DNA of 64,000 bases. Origin: Desulfobacteraceae bacterium (GTDB lineage: Bacteria > Desulfobacterota > Desulfobacteria > Desulfobacterales > Desulfosalsimonadaceae). Each line of letters opens with the position of its first letter. Position 1 is the stretch's first letter. The position numbers and the translations under genes were made by a program. The notes under the pieces were generated by a model. It searched no databases, was not told the origin of the DNA, and saw nothing but the letters and a program-made list of their open reading frames with translations. This document shows positions 8,113-16,100 of the stretch, piece by piece. The stretch spans positions 124,001-188,000 of the forward strand of contig JABZFM010000007.1 in the NCBI GenBank assembly GCA_014237465.1. The letters are read 5' to 3'.

Positions 8113-8915
8113 TGATCTTCCGATCTTTTCAGATATTCTTCCACTATGATTTTGGTTTTTAACAAATCCTCGACATTTTTTAGTTCAAGCACCCACCATC
8201 TGCAGGGTGTCCGTCTTAAAAGATCCAGTCGTTCTGCGATGTCTTCAAGACGCTCCGGCGGAAAATGCCCCATACCCGACACTTCTTTATGATAAATGTG
8301 GGCGTTGACAACACGATCCGCATGGGGTGTGACAAAATCTTTGACCGCATATGTCTGGCTTTCAATGGATTCACACGAATAGGCATGGCCGAAGTCAAAG
8401 GTCACACTGGCACCGCTTTTTCTAACCATTTTTTCAAACAAATTCGGTTTGCTGCTCCATCCCCAGATCAGATTTTCCAGACAGACCGTCACACCGGACT
8501 CAACACCGAACCGGACCAGTTGTCTTAAATTTGAAATTGACGACTCCCAGGAAAGAATTTTGGTTGTGTTATGACCCAGTCCCACATGAATGGATAAATA
8601 CTTTCTGCGTGCTTTTGAAACCAGGCGAATCATCCGGCGAAAAATATCCATGGCAGAAGCCTGGACATCTTTATCTTCATGCCCGATATCGACCTGTAAA
8701 AAAGGGCAGTGATAACGGACTTCAAGCGGTTTCAACAGTTCCTGCCGTCTTGCCCATCGGGATTCTTCCGCGGGTGTTGCCGGCAAATGAGCCAGGTCAA
8801 AAGACCAGTCAATGCCTTCAAAACCATGGCCTGCGGAAAACTGCCTCATTTTTTCAGGATCCGTGATCAGATTCGGTGTCACAATTTTAGGAGGGGGGGC
8901 TGAAAAATTATTCAT
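8109..8915 (-). CDS. Xylose-isomerase-like TIM-barrel protein (AP endonuclease 2 family)
   Basis: The 268-residue protein has the shape and landmarks of the sugar-isomerase/endonuclease IV TIM barrel (PF01261). These are GFEGIDWSFDLAH early, YLSIHVGLGH at a central strand, VCLENLIWG (the metal-binding Glu strand), VTFDFGHAYS (Asp-x-Gly-His) and VVNAHIYHKEVSGMGHFP (His-x-His). Metal-ligand positions therefore look complete. Family members include isomerases, epimerases and DNA repair endonucleases, and nothing here decides between them. It lies in a four-gene operon, with the PP-loop-like gene 22 bases upstream and apgM overlapping its stop, which argues for a metabolic rather than a repair role. 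A run of seven G (C on the coding strand) encodes SAPPPK near the N terminus. Confidence 0.75.
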   Translation of the reverse strand: MNNFSAPPPKIVTPNLITDPEKMRQFSAGHGFEGIDWSFDLAHLPATPAEESRWARRQELLKPLEVRYHCPFLQVDIGHEDKDVQASAMDIFRRMIRLVSKARRKYLSIHVGLGHNTTKILSWESSISNLRQLVRFGVESGVTVCLENLIWGWSSKPNLFEKMVRKSGASVTFDFGHAYSCESIESQTYAVKDFVTPHADRVVNAHIYHKEVSGMGHFPPERLEDIAERLDLLRRTPCRWWVLELKNVEDLLKTKIIVEEYLKRSEDQ

Positions 8916-8937
8916 ATTTTTATCTGAACTTCTTGTA

Positions 8938-9810
8938 TTAATCGGAATTTCTATTTAAATCAGACGCATTCCGGTCCAGAACACTTCGTGAAATACCCAT
9001 GAAATCCGGTATGTTCCCTTTTATGTATTCTTCGACAATTTCTTCGGCTGCAGGGATGGCAAATTCAACAAAAAACCGGTTCACGTCTTTAAGTGAAGGG
9101 CTGACAGACCCATCACACAAGCGATAATTCCCAGAAAAAACGCATTCAAGCTGATCTTTGTCTCTTTCCCAGGGAATCTGAAGAATATCTTCAACTTCTT
9201 TACTTTGTTCAATGTAGCGCAGCGGGAATAATAACCGGATATTAAACCGGGCGGCAACATCAAGATAAAAATCCAATGCCTCGCCGGTCTGGTTGATCTT
9301 TACCTGGCCGCTGTGCAGCTCCCGTTCCCCGGATATAATGGGAATGTTGCCCAGCATTTTTGCAAGAGGGACTCGAATGACATGCAGGTATAAATGACAC
9401 CCCGGACACGGGGAAAAAAAATTATATCTTGAAATCAATTCAGATATATAACGTCCGTTTAACGCCCGCCAGAAATCAGGAGACCCGACCACAATCAGCG
9501 GATGGATACGAACTTTTGGCAATCGGGCGGACAATCGTTTTACAGCCTGTTCCACACTGCGCCAGGCACCGTATTCCGTCCCGGTATACGCATACACCGG
9601 GAGCAGATCCGTAAAACCGTTTTCGCCAACACTTTTAATCGCCGCGGCCACACTGTCCCGGCCGGCAATTTCCACAATCGCCGGATTTTCCATTTGCCGG
9701 TAGGCATCAATCTGCTGACCTGAAAGCATCCAGTCCGGAAAATCAATCACCCGTTCCGGCTTATCCAGAAAAACCCCGGCTAATCTTTTTTGATAATTTA
9801 TAATTCCCAT
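8938..9810 (-). CDS. PP-loop-like (AANH superfamily) protein with CPGCH motif
   Basis: This 290-residue protein is not recognised as a named enzyme. EIAGRDSVAAAIKS (residues 48-60) occupies the place of the PP-loop SGGxDS in adenine-nucleotide alpha hydrolase-like ATPases, with Gly-Arg-Asp-Ser replacing Gly-Gly-x-Asp-Ser. LLPVYAYTGTEYG follows like the second strand. A central SPCPGCHLYLH (Cys135, Cys138, His139) and ISGERELHSGQ (about 159-169) look like a metal or Fe-S site near the nucleotide pocket, as in some tRNA thiolation or sulfur-insertion enzymes. It opens a four-gene operon with the TIM-barrel protein, apgM and metallophosphoesterase. A role in activating a substrate by adenylation is a guess from fold only. 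Confidence 0.6.
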   Translation of the reverse strand: MGIINYQKRLAGVFLDKPERVIDFPDWMLSGQQIDAYRQMENPAIVEIAGRDSVAAAIKSVGENGFTDLLPVYAYTGTEYGAWRSVEQAVKRLSARLPKVRIHPLIVVGSPDFWRALNGRYISELISRYNFFSPCPGCHLYLHVIRVPLAKMLGNIPIISGERELHSGQVKINQTGEALDFYLDVAARFNIRLLFPLRYIEQSKEVEDILQIPWERDKDQLECVFSGNYRLCDGSVSPSLKDVNRFFVEFAIPAAEEIVEEYIKGNIPDFMGISRSVLDRNASDLNRNSD

Positions 9811-9820
9811 ATTTTCTTTT

Positions 9821-9946
9821 TCAGAACGTTCTAAAAAGGTCCAAGCTCAAGGCGCGCAAATTCTTTGGAATGAGGTGTAGCTTGCTACTCCGCAGTGACA
9901 AAGAATGCAGTGCAACGCAGAGATTGGTCTTTTTAGAACGTTCTGA
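9821..9946. repeat. Palindromic element, copy A (RAYT/BIME-like)
   Basis: Arms at 9821-9844 and 9924-9946 are near-perfect inverted repeats, and each contains the palindrome AGAACGTTCT. Inside are nested stems (ATTCTTTG with CAAAGAAT, GTAGC with GCTAC) and the core CAAGGCGCGCAAAT. A relative lies at 10778-10941. The right arm stops two bases before the SDR stop codon, so it could also act as a transcription terminator. Confidence 0.8.
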
Positions 9947-9947
9947 G

Positions 9948-10688
9948 TTACATTTTGGAGATAACACCCGTGGGCAATATCTTCATCAAACGCCCCACAA
10001 TATTCCAGGGATAAACCGGCACGGTCGAGGACTTGACTTTTTTCTCTATCAGGCGGGCAATGATAGCCGCCCCTTTTTCAACAGATATCAGAAACGGCCT
10101 GTTTTTCAGCATATTATTAAGCGGGGTGTCAATATACCCCGGATACAGTACCGTCACGTCAATATTCTTTTTATACAGTTCAGCCCGAACCGCTTCCAGG
10201 TATATGGCAAACCCTGCTTTTGAGGCACTGTACGCCGAACTTTTCGGCATGCCCCGGAACGCCGCCACGGAACTCGTACCAACAATATGCCCCTTGCCTT
10301 TATCCAGGAAATAGGCGGCTGCCGCATCCACTGTGGCGATGGCGCCGATCAGGTTCACCTCAATGGTCCGCCGGGCTTTTTCAAAATCACCGCGCCCCAC
10401 CCTTTCTCCCAGGCCGATACCGGCATTGGCAAATACGATATCCAGGCCCCCCAGTTCATCCGCCAGCTCGTTAACGGCTTTAAAGACATCATCATAATCC
10501 GTGACATCCAGTGACCGGATCGCGACTGCCGGCGGGTTATGGGCGGCGATAATTTCATCGCGGAGCTGGTTTAAAAGATCCGCCTCCCGGGAAGCCAGTG
10601 CCAGAGAATACCCTTTCTGAGCCAGCTCAAACGCCAGTGCTTTGCCAATTCCAGAGGACGCGCCGGTGATTAAAATTGATGAAGACAT
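9948..10688 (-). CDS. Short-chain dehydrogenase/reductase
   Basis: The 246-residue classical SDR has LITGASSGIGKALAFELA (TGxxxGxG cofactor motif at residues 8-15), the acidic LDVTD, IVFANAGIGLG (NAG), VGTSSVAAF with the catalytic Ser, and AYSASKAGF with the YxxxK pair. TLASRE-type residues after strand 2 (LALASREADL) suggest NADP(H). The C-terminal half, with VLYPGYIDTPL, fits the group that reduces fatty or ketone substrates, but the substrate cannot be named. An SD sequence (GGAG) sits just before the ATG. It is upstream of, but separated by a 126-bp palindromic element from, the four-gene operon, so it may be an independent unit. Confidence 0.88.
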   Translation of the reverse strand: MSSSILITGASSGIGKALAFELAQKGYSLALASREADLLNQLRDEIIAAHNPPAVAIRSLDVTDYDDVFKAVNELADELGGLDIVFANAGIGLGERVGRGDFEKARRTIEVNLIGAIATVDAAAAYFLDKGKGHIVGTSSVAAFRGMPKSSAYSASKAGFAIYLEAVRAELYKKNIDVTVLYPGYIDTPLNNMLKNRPFLISVEKGAAIIARLIEKKVKSSTVPVYPWNIVGRLMKILPTGVISKM

Positions 10689-10777
10689 AAGAGACTCCTA
10701 TAATCAAAAGGTTTGAAAAATTTCCGGAGGGGTTTATGTTTGTATCATGTTCCTTTGCAATAACCCAAACATAATAG

Positions 10778-10941
10778 TTCCGTAAAAATACAGGTTCCGA
10801 CGGCAAAGTATAAAAGTTCACCAAATCTCATAAAATTGGCAAGGCGCGCAAATCCTGAGTAATAATTCGTACTTAGCGTACTATGAAGCAACGAAGGATG
10901 CAGCGCAAAGCAGAATTTGGGCTTTTTACGAAACCGTCAAG
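10778..10941. repeat. Palindromic element, copy B, next to the RAYT gene
   Basis: The arms GTTCCGTAAAAA (10778) and CTTTTTACGAAAC (10922) are imperfect inverted repeats. The centre shares CAAGGCGCGCAAAT with copy A and has the equivalent nested stems with different bases (AATCCT with AGGAT, and GTAC with GTAC), a covariation pattern. It ends 19 bases from the transposase stop codon. Confidence 0.75.
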
Positions 10942-10960
10942 CATCCTGAATGGCAGGAAA

Positions 10961-11929
10961 CTATCTGTTTATTATCATTGATTTAATTTTTTCGATACGC
11001 TGCGGCAGTTTTTTGTCTTTTGCCATCTGGTGCTTCATGCGGACTATCGCGCTGCTCACGGAGCTGTATCCGGCCATTGAAAATTCTTTTCCAATGATTT
11101 CAAGGCTGTCTTTTCTCAAAACACGCGTCAGATAAATGGCAACGCCCCTGGGTTCATTAAAAATTCCGCGCCTTGATTTCATCAGCTCATTTTCGTCAAC
11201 CCGGTATTCCCTTGAAACAGCACTTTTAATCCAGTCCACGTCCGGCGCCAAAATTGCCGAATCCGGTACCTGCCGGTGGGATTTGCCGGCATAAAATTCA
11301 TTGCGAACCCATTTAATAAAACTGTTTTTACCTAAAATCGCCGGAAATTTTTTCATGGAAAATACCCGTATGACATCTTCGCTGATATTTTCAAACATGG
11401 CTTGCCTGTATGCCTTCACACTGCCCCGCCGGATATCTGAAATCAATGAAAAAATTATTTTTTTATTGAGCCAGTCCCATTTTTTTGCTCTTGACACATA
11501 GCCCGGATGACTGCTCCAGGGATAACGGTCAATCTGATCAACAATCTTCTCCATTTTCGGATATTGATGAATATATTTTACCATTTCCAGCAGGTATTCG
11601 CCCTCTTCCAGCAAAATACTTTTGAATCTTCCGCGGAACAGGGGGCCGTCGAAATCATGCGTCCGGTTATATCGCTGGGTATAGATCCCGTTAATATGGC
11701 GCATACTCCTGGAAAGATTCCCTTCCGGCGTCTGGACCAGCATATGATACTGGTTGGGCATCAGACAATATGCGCTGATACCGATGTTCCACAAAGAGAC
11801 GGATTCTTCAAGTAAATCGACAAATATCTGGTAGTCATACGTGTCGACAAAAACGATGTCTCCATGCCGGCCCCGGTTTGTCACATAATACCAGGCATCA
11901 GGAAATTCTATTCTTAACGGTCTGCTCAT
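10961..11929 (-). CDS. REP-associated tyrosine transposase (RAYT, Y1 family) with DnaA-like C-terminal domain
   Basis: From the Met at 11929 the protein starts MSRPLRIEFPDAWYYVTNRG, the standard RAYT opening. The frame is open to 11947, but this start fits the family better. The HUH motif reads MPNQYHMLV instead of the usual MPNHYHLLV, so the first His is replaced by Gln. The following FRGRFKSILLEE and YIHQYPKMEKIV contain the region of the catalytic Tyr. The C-terminal part EPRGVAIYLTRVL with SLEIIGKEFSMAGYSSVSSA is a DnaA-type helix-turn-helix found in one RAYT group. RAYTs are single-copy transposase relatives that act on palindromic REP-type repeats, and such a repeat lies directly downstream. 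Loss of the first His may reduce metal binding. Confidence 0.85.
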   Translation of the reverse strand: MSRPLRIEFPDAWYYVTNRGRHGDIVFVDTYDYQIFVDLLEESVSLWNIGISAYCLMPNQYHMLVQTPEGNLSRSMRHINGIYTQRYNRTHDFDGPLFRGRFKSILLEEGEYLLEMVKYIHQYPKMEKIVDQIDRYPWSSHPGYVSRAKKWDWLNKKIIFSLISDIRRGSVKAYRQAMFENISEDVIRVFSMKKFPAILGKNSFIKWVRNEFYAGKSHRQVPDSAILAPDVDWIKSAVSREYRVDENELMKSRRGIFNEPRGVAIYLTRVLRKDSLEIIGKEFSMAGYSSVSSAIVRMKHQMAKDKKLPQRIEKIKSMIINR

Positions 11930-12216
11930 AACATATATAAATAACAATTAAAAAAATAAATGTCAAACGAAGACTTGACCCCTTATGACTCTTTCTCAGA
12001 CAACAATATACTGAGGTCTTAAAATCTATGTTATGAATATATTGGGTGTTCGACCGGTTTTAGATATCAAAAACCATAAATCAAAAAATTTTTAAAGAAA
12101 ATCCGATTTTTTCATTGAATTTTTTTCTGATTACTACATATAGATATAATAAAACATCTACTTAAAATACGGGATTGATAATTTAAATTTTTTTCTCTTT
12201 AAAGCTGGGGGTAATT

Positions 12217-12855
12217 ATGAAAAAGTGGCAATGCACGGTCTGCGGATATATTCATAATGGAGAAGAACCGCCTGAAACATGCCCGGTCTGCGGGGCGGAT
12301 AAAAGTCAATTTATTGAAATCACCGAAACAGAAAAAGAACCGGCAGGCGGTAAACCTGCTGAAACCAAATCTGAGGACCGGCCTGCCGGACCGGACGCTT
12401 CGCCCCAGCCGCTTTTTTCTTTTGATTCAATCACCCGCCTGATGATCAAGCACCACCTTCACCCCATAACGGTCCATTTTCCAAATGGTGTGATTCCGGT
12501 GGCCGTTACATTTATCTTTCTGGCCGTAATTTTTCAATTTGCCGGTTTGTCAAAAGCGTCCTTTTACAATATGGTATTTGTACTCCTGATACTTCCGGTC
12601 GTTCTGTTCACCGGTTATAATGAATGGAAACAGAAATACCAGGGTGCGATTACCAACATCTTTATGATCAAAATTATTTCCGCAGCGGTGGTGACAGCCA
12701 CGGCAATCATTATTGTTGCATGGCACATCATTTCTCCTGAAATTCTGGAAACGTCATCCGCCATGCGGACCGTCTTTCTTCTGCTCCATCTGATCATGCT
12801 CGCTGCAACCGGTATTGCAGGGCATCTCGGGGGGAAACTGGTATTTAAGGACTGA
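12217..12855 (+). CDS. Rubredoxin-like domain fused to a DUF2231-type membrane domain
   Basis: The 212-residue protein begins [19 protein letters not shown] and [11 protein letters not shown], giving two CxxC pairs spaced as in the rubredoxin-like iron domain of rubrerythrins. A Pro/Glu-rich linker of about 35 residues follows. Then come [13 protein letters not shown], the His-rich entry of DUF2231-type domains, and four hydrophobic segments, ending [14 protein letters not shown]. The His residues in HPITVHFP and GHLGG are candidates for haem or metal binding. The fusion suggests electron transfer between a cytosolic iron centre and a membrane redox centre, possibly in oxygen or peroxide defence of an anaerobe (inference). 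The ATG is preceded by GGGGG at a good distance. Confidence 0.82.
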   Translation: MKKWQCTVCGYIHNGEEPPETCPVCGADKSQFIEITETEKEPAGGKPAETKSEDRPAGPDASPQPLFSFDSITRLMIKHHLHPITVHFPNGVIPVAVTFIFLAVIFQFAGLSKASFYNMVFVLLILPVVLFTGYNEWKQKYQGAITNIFMIKIISAAVVTATAIIIVAWHIISPEILETSSAMRTVFLLLHLIMLAATGIAGHLGGKLVFKD

Positions 12856-12923
12856 TTCGGACGGCTGGAATATTCAAGCAGCTTTTTCTTAACCGGATTC
12901 AAGTCAGAGAAAGGGGCGCTAAC

Positions 12924-13130
12924 ATGCAATGTCCATATTGCGGATGTCAAAAATTTTATGTAAAAGATTCGGATGATGAATATGAAACATACGGATTTGA
13001 TTGTGAGTCCGGAGAGGTTTGCTTTGATCCCGATATTGCGGATTCGGATATCCCGGAGCTTTGCGACGATTCCCATATCTATTGTGAAAAGTGTGCCTGG
13101 AACGGCAAGTATAATGAAATAAAAATTTAA
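12924..13130 (+). CDS. Small acidic zinc-ribbon protein
   Basis: A 68-residue protein with two Cys pairs: MQCPYCGCQKF at the start and YCEKCAWNG near the end, with an acidic middle (DPDIADSDIPELCDDS). The spacing suits a zinc ribbon. The start is preceded by AGAAAGGGG at about nine bases. Its last four bases overlap the 3' end of tamB, which runs the other way. It is probably co-transcribed with the rubredoxin-membrane gene 68 bases upstream. Function unknown. Confidence 0.7.
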   Translation: MQCPYCGCQKFYVKDSDDEYETYGFDCESGEVCFDPDIADSDIPELCDDSHIYCEKCAWNGKYNEIKI

Positions 13131-16100
13131 AATTCATACTTCCATATCAGGTCGAATGCGGCTGTTTCTTCATTGTCAAATTCGGTTTGAAGATCAAAAT
13201 ATTTGTTAATTTCATATGTAATCTCAAACTCCCGGGGCTCGCTGTCGTCAAAATCCTGACGATAAATCACAAACACTTTTGGGGTCACATATTTTCCCAT
13301 GGTCAGAGACCCCTCTTTTAATCCCCCGCTACCGGAACTGATACTGAGATAGTCTATGCCAAAGGTATCACCAACAACATCTCTTATTTTATTTGCTGCG
13401 ATCTGTCCCGTAAAACTTAACGCCGCCTCCTCTGCGTTGAAACTTTCTTCCTCTGACAGATCATCCGATGCCCGCCCGTAAATCAGATAGGATATTATCT
13501 CGGCCTGAGACATAACCGGATCACTATCTAAAATCACATCCAATTGCTGAAAAGTTCCGGTCAACCGGATGATAATCGTCACATCCTTTATCTTGGTTGC
13601 CGCTTCAATATTCAACGGCGGATTAAACTGCTCCTGGCCGACAAAATTCAACTCGCCTTCAATGATTTGAAAAAGCCGGCCGTGGAACTGGTAAGTGCCC
13701 CGGACCGTATTCAGTGAACCAAAAAAAACAAACGGCTTGTAGGGGTCTTTTTTTAACTGAACGTTACCCATAATCTCAATAAGTTCATCCTTGCCTTTTA
13801 GCCAGCAATCATTCGGAATCACCATTGTTACGTCTGAAGCCAGAGGACCCATAAACGCAAGGGGTTCCGGTTCATCTTCAGAAAGATGTATCATACCGTT
13901 TTCCGCCACCAGCGGTTGAACGATATTTATATCCGAAGGCTGTTTTTCAAAAACCCAGTCCAGATTGACACGCCCTTTCGTAATGGTAATTTTTCCTGTC
14001 AGCTTCGGCGCGTCCCGATTTCCGGTAAGGATCAAATCCGACTTAATCCGGGCATCAACGCCCCGGTGAAACGGAACATAAAAATTATCTCCAATGGCCC
14101 TGATATTAAAATCACCCGGGCGAAAGTGATCATGGGCGACAGAACCCGAAAGCTGTAATACGCCTTCCTTATCCCCGGCAATATTTATTTCTGAAATCTC
14201 CAGCAAGCCCGGCTCAAACAAAAAATCTGCAGTCAGCGATTCATAGACCAGCCCTTGTTTTTTTAAAGATAATGAGCCGTTGTCAAGCTGCATCCGACCC
14301 TGGATTTCCGGGCGCATTATATCTCCGGATATTCCTGCCGTACCGTTTAATAAACCGTCAACACCATATTCCGGATGCGCTATCAGATCTGAAATCAAAG
14401 AAACATCAACATCATCGATATTCATGGTCAGATCTAAGCCATCCGGCGGTGTTGCAATCTCGAACGGGTACAATGACAGGTCAATTGGCACAGCGCCATC
14501 GACGTCCAGCAGCTTTTTGTCTCCTCTGAGAGCGGTAGCCGTCACCACGGCCTTTAATGCATCATATTTCACGGAAGCAATAATATCTGAAACCGAAAAA
14601 TCATCATATGAAGCATCTTTAACGGAAAAATTCACATCGATAACGGGTTTATCCAAGAAACCGGACAACTGGAGGTCTGATGAAATCAGCCCGGTGATTT
14701 TCCCGTCCCCTTTCCAGAACCCGAAAATTTCCTCACCGGCAATCGGGTCAAGCTTCACAGACAAATCTATTTTCCCGGGCTGGGGTGTGAGTTCAAAGGG
14801 AAGCAGTGATAATGAAATTGATGCAGAGCCATTCACATCCAATATTTTTTGGGTTTCTTTGTGGGCGGTAGCCGATACTGTAACTTCCGATGCGTCATAT
14901 CTCACAAAAGCGGTAATATCTGAAACCAAAAGATCATCATATGAAGCATTTTGTATTGATGCCGAAGCCTCTATAGCCGGCGCTTCCAGCAGGCCGGAGA
15001 GTTGTATATCCGATGATACCTGCCCGTGAAGACCTTCGCCGCCTTCCCAAAAACCGGATATCCGATGAAGGTTAAAATTTTTTAATGCGAATACTGCTGA
15101 CATTTCCGTTGGCTGGGTTAACCCCACATACCCGTCCAGGCTCAGAAACGCATCGCCGGATGCCAAACTAAGACTGGTAACTTCTATACGATCACTGGAT
15201 ATTGTCAATTTAACCGGCTCAGGATTTACCAGCGGCGGCTGATCAAAAGATACTATTTTTATTTGCTCAATATTGACATCCTTCACCGGTTCCAGCCAGT
15301 GGCTGATATTCCCGGAAAGTGTAAACTCTTCTTTCTGCCTGCCCTGAAGTTCTACGTCTGCCTGGATGGATACCGGTGTCATGGTTGTTTTGAAATTCAG
15401 CACGGGTATTTGTAACCCGTTGCTTCGAATGTTTTTCACCCCACATTCGACCGACACACTAAAATCTTTAGGACCTCCTTTCCAATGTCCGTCAGCGGTC
15501 AGAGAATCCGCCGACACATCCCGAAATATCAGTTTATCTGCGTTTACCACTGCCGTGACATTAGGCTCTCCCCAGCTACCGTTAATATCCGCAGTCACAG
15601 ATACACTGCCCGAAAGTGCTTCACCATCTGGCATATCAGGGATAAATGGCTTGATTAACGTTAAATCCGGTAGAGTTGCAGAGGCTTTGAAACGGCAGGT
15701 CTCATCTTTGATCGATGCCGCACCTGTCAGAGCGGCAATTCCAAGTCCGGTTTCCAAGTCAAAACGCTTAAGAGTGATCTTTTCATCTCGCCAGGATACA
15801 TCGAAATCCGCCGCCAGGATATCAATGTTCATCATCCGTGACGGATTTATCCGGCAGGTTGCATCGGCAGCAATTCCTTCCGGAGCAAAGGTTTTCGGGA
15901 TAAAGATGGTGGAATGGACAATACCGTTAATACTGCTGTCATACTGGATACTGGCGGTATACAGGTTGTTCTTTACCAAATCTTTCGAATTAAACCCTTC
16001 GATGTCTGCTGTGAATTGAATCTGATTGTCCTTTTCCAATGACAATATCCCGGCCAGACTGCCGCTACCGGCAAGCTGCCCATAGGGTGTTTTCAGCCGC

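Noticed and set aside
14280-15029. A 249-codon + strand frame within tamB
   Set aside because: Antisense shadow of the duplicated TamB region; composition of Ser/Ile without motifs.
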